Assembly: GCF_030124145.1 (NCBI RefSeq)
Contig: NZ_JASKMS010000007.1
Span: forward strand, 62,001-126,000
DNA length: 64,000 nucleotides
Direction: 5' to 3'
From: Streptomyces sp. 378
GTDB lineage: Bacteria > Actinomycetota > Actinomycetes > Streptomycetales > Streptomycetaceae
Part shown: piece after piece, positions 1 through 8,740 of the stretch
Position numbering within the stretch: position 1 is the stretch's first letter
Layout: each line of letters begins with the position of its first letter
Notes under the pieces: model-generated
The model's database searches: none
Told to the model about the DNA's origin: nothing
The model's input: only the letters and a program-made list of their open reading frames with translations
Made by a program: the position numbers and the translations under genes

Positions 1-622
1 CCACGGCCCCGCTGCGGGTCCAGTGGCGTCGCCACCACGCCGCGGTGTGGAAGCACCAGAAGTCGGGCTGCCAGTACGGCTTGAGGTGCTCCGGCGGCTC
101 GACGCCGTCGATCTCCTCGCGCAGCGCCGGTACGACGACGCCGATCCGCCCGCCGGGCTTCAGCAGCCGCGTCAGGTGGGGCAGGTAGAGGTCGTCGGTG
201 CCGAAGTACTGGTAGGCGTCGATCGAGACGATCGTGTCGAAGCTGCTCTCGCCGAACGGCAGGTCGTGCGCCTCGGCGAACACGGGCAGGACGCGGTCGG
301 CGACGCCCGCCTCGGCGATGCGCCCGGCGTTCTCGCCGGGCTTGACCCACAGGTCGGCGGCGGTGACCTGAACGTCGTACTCCCGGGCGAGGAAGACCGA
401 CGTCATGGCGCGGCCGCAGCCCAGGTCGAGCACGCGGGATCCGGGGCTCAGGGTGTCGAGCCCCAGGGCGGGGGCCAGCCACTCCAGCAGCCACAGCGCG
501 TGCGGGCCCATCTGGTGGTCGATGGTCCAGCGGGCGTCGTAGCCGTTGCTGCGCGGATAGCCGGGGTGACGCACACGGTCAGTGAGGGGGTCGTTCGAGG
601 TCCGGGAAGTGATGTCCGACAT
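1..622 (-). CDS. SAM-dependent class I methyltransferase (3' end outside window)
   Basis: The minus-strand frame is open from ATG at 622 to the window edge, giving about 207 residues of an incomplete protein. The glycine-rich SAM-binding motif I is clear (VLDLGCGRAMTS, about residue 64-75), followed by an acidic strand-2 region, a DTIVSIDAYQYFG motif and LKPGGRIGVV, the post-motif III strand typical of Rossmann-fold methyltransferases. It resembles small-molecule or lipid methyltransferases of the Methyltransf_11/25 type; the substrate cannot be read from sequence. The start is chosen at MSDITSR because the frame upstream loses coding character. The gene runs away from the divergent genes that follow, and its C-terminus is missing only because the window ends. 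Confidence 0.8.
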   Translation of the reverse strand, partial: MSDITSRTSNDPLTDRVRHPGYPRSNGYDARWTIDHQMGPHALWLLEWLAPALGLDTLSPGSRVLDLGCGRAMTSVFLAREYDVQVTAADLWVKPGENAGRIAEAGVADRVLPVFAEAHDLPFGESSFDTIVSIDAYQYFGTDDLYLPHLTRLLKPGGRIGVVVPALREEIDGVEPPEHLKPYWQPDFWCFHTAAWWRRHWTRSGAV

Positions 623-800
623 CGGTGGACGGGCTCCTTGAGTCCTTGAGGAAGAAAGGGGATGGGGAGGAGCTCGGTCGGACCGTCAAACAACGCACCT
701 GCTTCGGCCGGGCGGCGGGATGCCGCGGGCATTCCTCGGACGAGCGGACGCTAACAGCCCGCTGACCGGCCCCGCACCCGGTTTTCCCCGCCCGGCGCGC

Positions 801-806
801 TACCGT
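801..806 (+). promoter_or_regulatory. -10 element of a probable leaderless transcript
   Basis: TACCGT fits TANNNT and ends 7 nt before the ATG at 814, so transcription would begin at or next to the start codon. No Shine-Dalgarno sequence precedes the ATG. The -35 is not recognisable. Confidence 0.45.
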
Positions 807-813
807 CTCGGCC

Positions 814-1149
814 ATGAGTGGACGTGCTGATTCCGACATCGATCCCGCGATAGCGGACTCGGAGACGGCCGCCGGGCAGGACGAGGCCGCCGACGACCTC
901 ATGGAAGACGCGCGCCGGGCCCGCTGGACGGCGGCGGCCACCGGCGCCGCACTGACCCTGGCGGGGTTCGCCGCGGCGCTGCTCCGCCTCACCGGCTCCG
1001 CACCGGCGCTCGTCCCGGCCGCGTACGCCGGCGGGGCCGCCGTCTGCGCTGCCGCCGCCGTGCTGGGCTCCCGTGGCCGCACCCGGCGCGCGCTGTGGCT
1101 GCTGGTCGCGGGCGTGATGGTGATGGCGCTGGGGGACCAGTTCGACTGA
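814..1149 (+). CDS. small hypothetical membrane protein
   Basis: A 111-residue protein with a hydrophilic acidic N-terminus (about residues 1-35) and three hydrophobic stretches (about 40-60, 66-85 and 93-106), so probably an integral membrane protein with an exposed N-terminal tail. I recognise no catalytic motif. The gene stands alone between a divergent methyltransferase and an MMPL transporter. No ribosome binding site is visible, but a -10-like TACCGT lies 7 nt upstream, consistent with leaderless translation. Codon usage is typical of the region. Function unknown. Confidence 0.7.
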   Translation: MSGRADSDIDPAIADSETAAGQDEAADDLMEDARRARWTAAATGAALTLAGFAAALLRLTGSAPALVPAAYAGGAAVCAAAAVLGSRGRTRRALWLLVAGVMVMALGDQFD

Positions 1150-1307
1150 GGCCGGACGCTGTGAATAAGCCCACGAAGCCGACAAATGATCTCACGCGTT
1201 TGTAAGAGTGGCAGCGCATTGCTCATGCGTTCTTTGCTGGCCGTTCAGTTCATGCACGACTGTTCCCGGTCAAAGATCCACCCAAGGCAACTCCGGGAGC
1301 ACGTTTC

Positions 1308-3551
1308 GTGGCAGCCCTCGCACGCTGGTGTGTCCAGCGCCGTCTGCTCAGCGTCCTGCTGTGGCTCCTCGCGTTCTCGGGGATCGCCGCCGGTGCCGCC
1401 GTCGCCGGTACCGCGTACTCGAACGACTACCAGGTCCCCGGCACCGAGTCGGGCCGTGCCACCGAACTGCTGCACGAAGGGTTCCCGCAGCTCGGCGGGG
1501 ACAGCGACACCGTCGTCTGGCACACCTCCGGCAGCGTCCGCGCCGCCGACGTCGAGCAGACGATGACCCGCACCCTGGACCGGATCGAGAACCTCCCCGG
1601 CGTGGCCTCGGTCACCAGCCCCTACGACGGGCCGGGCGAGGGCCGCATCAGCGCGGACGGCCGCACCGCGTACGCCTCGGTCACCTTCGACGACCGGGCC
1701 GAGGACATCGGCGAGGGCCAGGCACAGGCCGTCGTCGACACGGCGAAGAGCGCCGAGACCGACGGGCTCCAGGTGGAGCTGGGCGGCAGCGCCGTCGCGC
1801 TCACCGAGTCCTCCGGCGGGCACCTCGCCGAGATCGTCGGCGTGATCGTCGCCGCGGTGGTGCTGTTCCTCGCCTTCGGCTCGCTCGCCGCGTCCCTGCT
1901 GCCCATCGCCACCGCCCTGGTCGGCGTCGGCACCGCCTACGCCGGGATCGTGCTGCTCGGACACGCCATGACCGTCGCCGACTTCGCGCCCATGCTGGGC
2001 ATGCTGATCGGGCTCGGCGTCGGCATCGACTACGCGCTGTTCATCGTCACCAGACACCGGCGCGGGCTGAAACGCGGGCTGTCCGTCACCGAGGCGGCCA
2101 CGAGCGCCGTCGCGACCACGGGACGGGCGGTCGTGTTCGCGGGTGCCACCGTTTGCATCGCCCTGCTGGGCATGCTGATCCTGCGGCTGAGCTTCCTCAA
2201 CGGCGTCGCCGTCGCGGCCAGCCTCACCGTGGTCCTCACCGTCGCCGCCTCCGTGACCCTGCTGCCCGCCCTGCTGTCCTTCATCGGCATGCGCGCCCTC
2301 AGCCGCCGCGAGCGCCGCCGTCTCGCGGAGCACGGACCGGAACCCGAGGTGCCCACCGGCTTCGCGGCCCGCTGGTCGGCCTTCGTGGAGCGCCACCCCA
2401 AGGTGCTCGGCGCGGTCGCCCTGGTCGTCATGGCCGTCCTCGCGCTGCCCACCTTCTCCCTGCACCTGGGCACCTCCGACCAGGGCAACGGCCCGAAGAC
2501 GGCCACCACCCGGCAGGCCTACGACCTCCTGGCCGACGGTTTCGGCCCCGGCGTGAACGGCCCGCTCACCCTCGTCACGAAGGTCGACGGAGCCGGCGAC
2601 AAGCTCGCCCTGGACAACCTCGACGGCACCCTCCGCACCACCGACGGCGTCGCCGCGGTCACCCCGGTCACCTTCGACTCCGGCGGCCACACCGCGTACC
2701 TCACCGTCGTCCCGGAGTCCTCCCCGCAGTCGCAAGCGACCAGCGACCTCGTCGACCGGCTGCGCGGCGAGGTGCTGCCGCGTGCCGAGGCGGGCACCTC
2801 CCTGGACGTGCAGGTGGGCGGCATGACGGCCGGCTACGACGACTTCGCCGACGTCATCGTCTCCAAGCTGCCCGCGTTCGTCGGGGTCGTCATCGGCCTG
2901 GGCTGTCTGCTGCTCCTGCTGGCCTTCCGGTCCGTCGGCATACCGCTGAAGGCCGCCGTGATGAACGTCGCCGCCGTGGCCTCCGCCTTCGGCGTGGTGG
3001 TCGCGATCTTCCAATGGGGCTGGGGCAGCGAACTGCTCGGCCTCGGCAGCGCGGGGCCCATCGAGCCCTTCCTGCCCGTGATCATGGTGTCGGTGCTGTT
3101 CGGCCTCTCCATGGACTACCAGGTCTTCCTGGTCAGCCGGATGTACGAGGAGTGGCTGGAGACCGGGGACAACCGGCGGGCCGTGCGCGTCGGCCTCGCC
3201 GAGACCAGCCGGGTGATCAACTCGGCGGCGGTCATCATGATCTCCGTCTTCCTCGCCTTCGTCCTCAGCGGCGACCGGGTCATCGCCATGTTCGGCATCG
3301 CCCTCGCGGCCGCCGTCGCCCTGGACGCCTTCGTCCTGCGCACCCTCCTGGTGCCCGCCCTGATGCACCTGCTCGGCGGGGCCAACTGGTGGCTGCCCCG
3401 CTGGCTCGACAAGCGCATGCCGCGCATCAGCATCGAGCCGCCCGAGAGCCGTGCCGCCCATGAGAGGCTGGCAGCCGCGACGGACGCCGAGGTGGCGGAC
3501 GTCCTGGCCGAGGAGGAGCGGCAGCGGGATGTACGCGATATCCCTGGGTGA
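1308..3551 (+). CDS. MMPL family RND-type transporter
   Basis: A 747-residue inner-membrane protein of the MMPL/RND class, usually exporting lipids or hydrophobic compounds by proton motive force. It has the duplicated architecture: TM1 (about 13-33), a large extracytoplasmic domain, then a TM cluster with GVGIDYALFIV and the repeat-2 equivalent GLSMDYQVFLV; the Asp-Tyr pair in each is the conserved proton-relay position. Length fits the family. GTG at 1308 is preceded by GGGAG at 1295, and the next in-frame starts would cut TM1. The stop overlaps the following acetyltransferase gene by 23 nt, so the two are probably co-translated. No adjacent regulator suggests a substrate. Confidence 0.93.
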   Translation: MAALARWCVQRRLLSVLLWLLAFSGIAAGAAVAGTAYSNDYQVPGTESGRATELLHEGFPQLGGDSDTVVWHTSGSVRAADVEQTMTRTLDRIENLPGVASVTSPYDGPGEGRISADGRTAYASVTFDDRAEDIGEGQAQAVVDTAKSAETDGLQVELGGSAVALTESSGGHLAEIVGVIVAAVVLFLAFGSLAASLLPIATALVGVGTAYAGIVLLGHAMTVADFAPMLGMLIGLGVGIDYALFIVTRHRRGLKRGLSVTEAATSAVATTGRAVVFAGATVCIALLGMLILRLSFLNGVAVAASLTVVLTVAASVTLLPALLSFIGMRALSRRERRRLAEHGPEPEVPTGFAARWSAFVERHPKVLGAVALVVMAVLALPTFSLHLGTSDQGNGPKTATTRQAYDLLADGFGPGVNGPLTLVTKVDGAGDKLALDNLDGTLRTTDGVAAVTPVTFDSGGHTAYLTVVPESSPQSQATSDLVDRLRGEVLPRAEAGTSLDVQVGGMTAGYDDFADVIVSKLPAFVGVVIGLGCLLLLLAFRSVGIPLKAAVMNVAAVASAFGVVVAIFQWGWGSELLGLGSAGPIEPFLPVIMVSVLFGLSMDYQVFLVSRMYEEWLETGDNRRAVRVGLAETSRVINSAAVIMISVFLAFVLSGDRVIAMFGIALAAAVALDAFVLRTLLVPALMHLLGGANWWLPRWLDKRMPRISIEPPESRAAHERLAAATDAEVADVLAEEERQRDVRDIPG

Positions 3552-4101
3552 CGACGCCGAGCTGAGGCCCCTGGAGCCCTGGCACGCCGGAGAGTTCCTG
3601 GCGCACCTGGAGCGGGGCCGGGAGTTCATCGGGCAGTACATCCCGTTCGGGACCACCGAGACGGACCCGGCCTCGGCGCGGGCCAAGCTCCAGCGGTACG
3701 CCGACCTGCGCGCCGCCGACACGGGCTCCCTGCACGGCCTGTGGCTGGACGGGACGCTGGTGGGCGGGGTGCTGTTCCTGAACTTCGACGCGGCGGCCGG
3801 GAACTGTGAGGTCGGCTGCTGGCTGGAGCCGGCCGGAACGGGCCGGGGACTGGTCACGCGCGCGATGCGGGTCCTCATCGACTGGGCCGTCGAGGAGCGT
3901 GGCATCCACCGCGTCGAGTGGGTCGCCGCCTCCGGCAACCAGCCGAGCCTGAACGTGGCGCGGCGACTCGGAATGACCCGTGACGGTGTGCGGCGCGAGG
4001 CACACCCCTATGGTGGCGTACGGCACGATCTCGAAGTCTGGTCGGTGCTGGCGCCAGAGTGGCGCGCCGCACGCGCGCGTGCCGCTCAGGACGATCATTA
4101 A
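3529..4101 (+). CDS. GNAT family N-acetyltransferase (RimJ/RimL-like)
   Basis: A 190-residue acetyltransferase. The C-terminal half resembles RimJ/RimL-type GNAT enzymes: a region near residues 103-120 corresponds to the acetyl-CoA site (GTGRGLVTRAM), followed by NQPSLNVARRLGMTRDG, the typical motif B helix, and a terminal DLEVWSVL strand. Such enzymes acetylate protein N-termini or small amines; the substrate is unknown. The start at 3529 lies inside the MMPL gene, preceded by AGGAGG at 3511, and the overlap implies translational coupling. Longer in-frame starts exist upstream, but the extra residues are Arg/Pro-rich shadow sequence. Confidence 0.85.
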   Translation: MYAISLGDDAELRPLEPWHAGEFLAHLERGREFIGQYIPFGTTETDPASARAKLQRYADLRAADTGSLHGLWLDGTLVGGVLFLNFDAAAGNCEVGCWLEPAGTGRGLVTRAMRVLIDWAVEERGIHRVEWVAASGNQPSLNVARRLGMTRDGVRREAHPYGGVRHDLEVWSVLAPEWRAARARAAQDDH

Positions 4102-4123
4102 GAGACTTCTCAGACAGCGACCC

Positions 4124-4129
4124 TACGGT
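4124..4129 (+). promoter_or_regulatory. -10 element of a probable leaderless transcript
   Basis: TACGGT lies 7 nt before the ATG at 4137, the same geometry as at 801-806. No ribosome binding site is present. Confidence 0.45.
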
Positions 4130-4136
4130 GCGAGAC

Positions 4137-4673
4137 ATGCCAACGAACGCAGTGGACGAGACCGAGGCCACCAAGGCCACGACCGACGAGGGGGCGGTGG
4201 ACACCACGGAGTCCGACCAGGTGCCCCAGAGCGAGGTCCCGGCCACGGCCGAGGACGCGCAGACCAAGAACGAGAGCCCCTCCGGCGTCGGCCAGGGCGC
4301 CGCCGCCGTGGTCTCCGCCGCGCTGGGCGTCGTCTCGCTCACCGGCAGCTGGATCGGCACCGTGGCCTCCGCGCGCCAGAACCTCATCGGTCAGCTGGAG
4401 ACCGCGCAGAACGCGGGCGTGGCCCAGCAGATCCAGGCGGTCTACGGCGACGCCTGGCAGACCACCGCCCTGTGGGGTGGCCTGTTCGCGCTGATCGCGC
4501 TGGTCGTCGGCGTCGTGACGCTCGCCCGCCCCGCGTTCGGCCCGCCCGGCAGGATCCAGGCCCCCTGGATCAAATCCGTCGCCTGGGCCGGAGTCGCGCT
4601 CGGCGTCATCGGCCTGTTCCTGGCCGTGCTCAAGTACACCGGCATCCTGCTCGGACTGCCGTCCGCGAGCTGA
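4137..4673 (+). CDS. hypothetical membrane protein
   Basis: A 178-residue protein with an acidic, Thr/Glu-rich N-terminal region (about 1-50, probably disordered) and three hydrophobic segments: about 56-77, 110-134 and 145-170. The ATG at 4137 (MPTNAVDE) is preferred over an upstream in-frame start because a -10-like TACGGT sits 7 nt before it and the longer version adds only Arg-rich residues overlapping the GNAT gene. No known domain is recognised. A strong terminator follows, so this is probably a single-gene transcription unit. Confidence 0.72.
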   Translation: MPTNAVDETEATKATTDEGAVDTTESDQVPQSEVPATAEDAQTKNESPSGVGQGAAAVVSAALGVVSLTGSWIGTVASARQNLIGQLETAQNAGVAQQIQAVYGDAWQTTALWGGLFALIALVVGVVTLARPAFGPPGRIQAPWIKSVAWAGVALGVIGLFLAVLKYTGILLGLPSAS

Positions 4674-4688
4674 GCCGCCGCACGTCCC

Positions 4689-4740
4689 GAGGGGTCTCAG
4701 GGCTTCCGTAAGCACCTTACGGAAGCCCCTGAGGCCCCTC
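4689..4740 (+). terminator. large transcription terminator hairpin
   Basis: Two arms of about 24 nt (4689-4712 and 4716-4740) are complementary apart from one bulge and one mismatch, around a 3-nt loop. There is no long T-run, as is common in Streptomyces. It closes the membrane protein transcription unit. Confidence 0.8.
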
Positions 4741-4871
4741 GGCCGTGTCTAAGGCCCCTCGTGGCGCCGAAGATGCGGAACTCTCCCGATGTGGCCGCCC
4801 CACCTGGGAGACGAGAGTGAGGTCGGCGCGGAGAAACCCTCCGCGACCGGCCCTCTCACCAAGGACACACC

Positions 4872-5057
4872 ATGTACGAGTACGAGCTCCAGCAGCTGCG
4901 CACCGCCGACCTCATCCGCCGCGCCGACCACGAGCGCCTGGTCCGCGAGGCCGCCCGGGCCCGCCGCGCGGCCCGGCACCCGGCGGATGAACACTCCGCC
5001 GAGCACGAGAGCCATAGCAGCCGTTTCCGCCGGCTCCGGTCCGCCCGGACGGCGTGA
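4872..5057 (+). CDS. small Arg-rich hypothetical protein
   Basis: A 61-residue, strongly charged protein beginning MYEYELQQLR, with an Arg/Ala-rich helix (about residues 14-40) and a basic tail. It lacks a signal peptide and membrane segment, so it is predicted cytosolic. AAGGA lies about 8 nt upstream of the ATG, a plausible ribosome binding site. Small proteins with this opening occur near regulators in other Streptomyces, to my recollection; no function is known to me. It precedes a large LuxR-type regulator and ends about 140 nt before it. Confidence 0.6.
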   Translation: MYEYELQQLRTADLIRRADHERLVREAARARRAARHPADEHSAEHESHSSRFRRLRSARTA

Positions 5058-5146
5058 ACACCGGGGCGGGACCGGCCACCGTCATGGCCGCCCGCGGGGC
5101 AGCGGCCGTCGTTCGCACCGCAACGGCGGCCGCTGCCCCGGCCGTT

Positions 5147-5162
5147 CACCGGAAAACCGGTG
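5147..5162. promoter_or_regulatory. perfect palindrome upstream of the LAL regulator
   Basis: CACCGG-AAAA-CCGGTG is a perfect inverted repeat with 6-nt arms, 35 nt before the GTG start of the LuxR-type regulator. It could be an operator, possibly for autoregulation, or a small hairpin in the mRNA leader. No direct evidence separates these. Confidence 0.3.
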
Positions 5163-5197
5163 CCGCGCCGTCCGGCCCGCATGCGATGCTCGGGGCC

Positions 5198-8100
5198 GTG
5201 GAGACCAGGTCCGTCAGCCCCGTGTTCGTCGGCCGAGCCGAGGAGCTGGGCACGCTGCACGACGCGCTCGTCCGCGCCGGCGAGGGCGAGCCCCAGGCGC
5301 TGCTCATCGGCGGGGAGGCCGGAGTCGGCAAGACCCGCCTGGTCGAGGAGTTCGCCGCCGCCGCCCGCCGCCGCGGGGCGGTGATCGCGCTCGGCGGCTG
5401 CGTGGAGATCGGCGCCGACGGGCTGCCCTTCGCCCCCTTCTCCACCGCGCTGCGCGCACTGCGCCGCGAACTCCCCGGCGAGCTGGCCGCCGCGGCCGCC
5501 GGCCAGGAGGAGGAACTGGCCCGCCTGCTGCCCGAACTGGGCGAGTCGAGGGCCGGACGGCACGACGAGGACGGCATGGCCCGCCTCTTCGAGCTCACCG
5601 CACGCCTGCTGGAACGCGTCTCCGCCGAGCACACCGTCGTCCTCGTCCTGGAGGACCTGCACTGGGCCGACGCCTCCACCCGGCATCTGCTCTCCTACCT
5701 CCTGCGCACCGTGCGCACCGGCCGGCTCGTCGTCCTCGCCACCTATCGTTCCGACGACATCCACCGTCGCCATCCGCTGCGGCCCCTGCTCGCCGAACTC
5801 GACCGGCTCCGCACGATCCGCCGCCTCGAACTCGCCCGCTTCAACCGCGACGAGGTGTGCCACCAGATCGCCGGGATCCTCGCCCACGATCCCGAACCGG
5901 ACCAGGTCGACGCGATCTTCGAACGCTCCGACGGCAACGCCTTCTTCGTCGAGGAACTCGCCGTCGCCGCGCACGAGGGCTGCCGGACCGGTCTGACCGA
6001 CTCGCTGCGCGATCTGCTGCTCGTCCGCGTCGAAAGGATGCCGGAACCCGCCCAGCAGGTCGCCCGGATCGTCGCCGAAGGCGGCTCCACCGTCGAGTAC
6101 CGGCTGCTGGCCGCCGTCGCCCGGCTCACCGAGGACGACCTCATCGAGGCGCTGCGGGCCGCCGTGAACGCCGGCATCCTCGCCCCCGCGCCCGGCGACG
6201 ACGGCTACCGCTTCCGGCACTCCCTGGTCCGCGAGGCCGTCAGCGACGACCTGCTGCCCGGCGAGCGCTCCCGCCTCAACCGCCGCTACGCCGAAGCCCT
6301 GGAGAGCGACCCGGCCCTCGTCCCCGCCGACCAGCGGACCACACGCCTGGCCAGCTACTGGTACCACGCCCACGACGCCGCCAAGGCCCTGCCCGCCGTC
6401 CTCGAAGCCTCCGTCTCCGCCCGCCGCCGGCACGCCTACGCCGAGCAACTCCGGCTGCTGGAACGGGCGATGGAACTGTGGGACAGCGCCCCCGACGCCG
6501 TACGCCGCACCCTGCGCCCGGTCGACTACGCCGAGGTCTACCCTCCCTGCGGATGTGATCCGGCCACCACCGCCCTGCGCTACCTGGACCTGCTGGCCGA
6601 GGCGGCCGTCGCCGGACGGCTCTGTGGGGAACGCGAACGCGCCCTGAAGATCACCAAGCGGGCGCTGCGCCTGCTGGACGAGGAGGGCAGGGGGGACCCC
6701 CAGCGTGCCGCCTGGTTCTGGATCCAGCGCTCCCGGCTGGTGCAGGGGCTGGCCCGGGGCGACGGCTGGAAGGAGATCGCCACCGCGCAGGAACTGGTCC
6801 GCGGCCTGCCGCCGTCCGAGGTGCACGCCGAGGTGCTGGCCACGGCCGCCCACTGGTCGATGCTCCGCGAACCGGGCCCGGACGCCCTGACGGCCGCCGA
6901 GCGGGCCGTCGAGTACGCGCGCATGGTCGGCGCCGACGACATCGAGTCCAACGCCCGGCTCACCCTCGGCGGACTGATGGTCGACGCCGGGCAGATCGAC
7001 ACCGGTCTCGGCCACATGTACGACGTCAGGGACGAGGTGGTCGCCCGGGGCCTCGCGGCGATCGCGGGGCGCAGCCATGTGAACCTGCCCTCCGTCCTCG
7101 AAGGCGTCGGCCGCTCCGAGGAGGCCGTCGGCATCCTGCGCGAAGGCCTGCGGCTCACGGGGACGATGGGCCTGCGGGACGCCGAGGCCTGGATCTGGAG
7201 CAACCTCGCCGAATCGCTCCTCTCCCTCGGCCGCTGGGACGAGGCCGCCGAGGCCGCCGGCAATGCCCAGCGACGCGGACAGACGGCCGGTCCGCACGGG
7301 TCCGGCGCCAACTGCCTGGCCTTCCTGGCGCTGGCGCGCGGGCAGGTGCCCGAGGCGGCCCGCCACCTCGCCCAGGGCCGCGCCGCCTACGGCCCGCACG
7401 ACCCCATGCCGCAGCACGACCTGCCGATCTCCTGGCTCACCATCGCGCTCGCCGCCGCCGAGGGGCGCCTGGCCGACGCCCGCGCCGAACTGGCCCGCAC
7501 CCTCGAATCGGGCTTCCCGCTCGGCACCCAGCGCTACGCCTGGCCCCTGCTGCTCGCAGCGGCCACCGCCGAGGCCGACTCCCGGGCGCTGCCGGCCGCC
7601 CGCGAGGGCCGCGAGGGCGTTCTGGACGGCATCTTCGGGGTCGTCAAGCGCCTCACCACCCACGCCCCCGTCTGGCTGGCCCACGAGCAGTGGGTCCGGG
7701 CCGAACTCCACCGCGCCGAGGGCCGGAGCACCCCGGACGCCTGGTCCGAGGTGGTCACCGCCTTCGAACCCCTGGACCGGCCCTACGACCTCGCCCGCGT
7801 CCGGTACCGCCTGGCCGAGTCCCTGCTGGCGGTCGGCGGCGAGGACGAGCGTGACCGTGCCACGGAACTGCTCCGCCTCACCCACACCGTCGCCGGCCAC
7901 CTCGGTGCCCGGCCGCTCGCCGACGCCGCCCGTGCGCTCGGCCGGCGCGCCCGCCTCCCGCTCACGCGTGCCGGGGAACCGGGCCCCGATGCGGCCGACC
8001 CCGTGGAGGCCCTGGGCCTCACCAGCCGGGAACGGGACGTGCTGCGCCTGGTCGCCGCCGGCCACACCAACCGCCGGATAGCGAAGGAGCTGTTCATCTC

Positions 8101-8236
8101 GCCGAAGACCGCGAGCGTGCACGTCTCCAACATCCTCGGCAAGCTCGGCGTCTCCGGGCGGGGCGAGGCCGCGGCGGTGGCCCACCGGCTGGGGCTGTTC
8201 CCGGCCGACATGCTCTTGCCCGGTACGGCGGGCTGA
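5198..8236 (+). CDS. LAL-type LuxR family ATPase transcriptional regulator
   Basis: A 1012-residue large ATP-binding LuxR regulator. A P-loop (GGEAGVGKT, about residues 38-46) and a Walker B-like VVLVLEDLHWAD (about 147-158) form the N-terminal NTPase module. The middle holds helical, TPR-like repeats that normally sense a ligand. The C-terminus (about 945-1005) is a LuxR helix-turn-helix with LTSRERDVLRLVAAGHTN and PKTASVHVSNILGKLG. Length and order match the LAL family (MalT-like). GTG at 5198 is chosen because it directly precedes the conserved METRSV...FVGRAEEL opening; ATG at 5186 is an alternative. The frame remains open farther upstream, but that part is Ala-rich and unlike the family. 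Target genes cannot be inferred. Confidence 0.92.
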   Translation: METRSVSPVFVGRAEELGTLHDALVRAGEGEPQALLIGGEAGVGKTRLVEEFAAAARRRGAVIALGGCVEIGADGLPFAPFSTALRALRRELPGELAAAAAGQEEELARLLPELGESRAGRHDEDGMARLFELTARLLERVSAEHTVVLVLEDLHWADASTRHLLSYLLRTVRTGRLVVLATYRSDDIHRRHPLRPLLAELDRLRTIRRLELARFNRDEVCHQIAGILAHDPEPDQVDAIFERSDGNAFFVEELAVAAHEGCRTGLTDSLRDLLLVRVERMPEPAQQVARIVAEGGSTVEYRLLAAVARLTEDDLIEALRAAVNAGILAPAPGDDGYRFRHSLVREAVSDDLLPGERSRLNRRYAEALESDPALVPADQRTTRLASYWYHAHDAAKALPAVLEASVSARRRHAYAEQLRLLERAMELWDSAPDAVRRTLRPVDYAEVYPPCGCDPATTALRYLDLLAEAAVAGRLCGERERALKITKRALRLLDEEGRGDPQRAAWFWIQRSRLVQGLARGDGWKEIATAQELVRGLPPSEVHAEVLATAAHWSMLREPGPDALTAAERAVEYARMVGADDIESNARLTLGGLMVDAGQIDTGLGHMYDVRDEVVARGLAAIAGRSHVNLPSVLEGVGRSEEAVGILREGLRLTGTMGLRDAEAWIWSNLAESLLSLGRWDEAAEAAGNAQRRGQTAGPHGSGANCLAFLALARGQVPEAARHLAQGRAAYGPHDPMPQHDLPISWLTIALAAAEGRLADARAELARTLESGFPLGTQRYAWPLLLAAATAEADSRALPAAREGREGVLDGIFGVVKRLTTHAPVWLAHEQWVRAELHRAEGRSTPDAWSEVVTAFEPLDRPYDLARVRYRLAESLLAVGGEDERDRATELLRLTHTVAGHLGARPLADAARALGRRARLPLTRAGEPGPDAADPVEALGLTSRERDVLRLVAAGHTNRRIAKELFISPKTASVHVSNILGKLGVSGRGEAAAVAHRLGLFPADMLLPGTAG

Positions 8237-8295
8237 GGCATACGCTGTCAGGGGCGTCGCGGATGCCGCGGGCCCCGCGGCCCTGGGAGGCTGAG

Positions 8296-8499
8296 TTGTT
8301 CAACGTGTTCGAGGAACTGTTCTCACCCGGGCGCAAGCACACCCGCGACGAGCAGAACCGCCTGGAACTGACCCGTGAGGACGTCGGGGACGGCGATCCC
8401 GGACGCGGGCCGATAGATCTCGCGTCCGGGAAGGTCGTCGTGCGCCCGCCCGAGGAGGAGCCGGAGCACCCGGAGCACCCGGTGGATCCGGGCCGCTAG
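8296..8499 (+). CDS. DUF6191-like small protein
   Basis: A 67-residue acidic protein. The conserved part reads FNVFEELFSPGRKHT, then LELTREDVGDGDPGRGPIDL and a variable Glu/Pro-rich tail. This matches my recollection of the actinobacterial DUF6191 family. The TTG at 8296 is preferred because GGGAGG lies 5 nt before it and homologues begin at this Phe-Asn-Val-Phe; an ATG 33 nt upstream adds only a non-conserved extension. It has no signal peptide or membrane segment. A -10-like TACGCT occurs around 8242. Function unknown. Confidence 0.72.
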   Translation: MFNVFEELFSPGRKHTRDEQNRLELTREDVGDGDPGRGPIDLASGKVVVRPPEEEPEHPEHPVDPGR

Positions 8500-8618
8500 G
8501 CCCCTTCCGATGGATCTCCGCGGCGTCGCGACGCCCGGCACGCTCCCCCGTCCTCGACCACGCAGCGGGCCAGACGCAGGCGGCCGGTCTCGGTCAGCGG
8601 TGCATTACGGTGGGGCAC
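8496..8618 (-). pseudogene. IS481-family transposase remnant (N-terminus only)
   Basis: Reading from GTG at 8618, the peptide PHRNAPLTETGRLRLARCVV is the characteristic N-terminal helix-turn-helix start of actinobacterial IS481-type transposases. It continues for about 15 degenerate residues and hits TAG at 8498; the DDE integrase core is absent. The 80 nt upstream (to about 8700) also look like the element's left flank, including complementary GAGGGCCTTCT and AGAAAGGCCCTC that can form a hairpin before the start. The remnant abuts the DUF6191 gene stop, so the truncation junction is at about 8500-8530. Confidence 0.7.
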
Positions 8619-8740
8619 GAGGGCCTTTCTGTTGCTGGTGCAGATGTCGCAATCCACACCAGGCCAGAAGGCCCTCACCCATTTCAAGATCGATCAGCCG
8701 TGAGCCCTGTCACCGTCCACAACCTCCCGGGACAGAACAC

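Noticed and set aside
1245..3938. 897-codon minus-strand frame opposite the MMPL gene
   Set aside because: Low-complexity, Asp/Gly/His/Gln-rich translation with no family; it is the antisense shadow of a high-GC gene.
4856..8185. 1109-codon minus-strand frame opposite the LAL regulator
   Set aside because: The plus strand encodes a complete LAL protein with ATPase and HTH motifs; this frame has Gly/Val/Gln-rich shadow composition.
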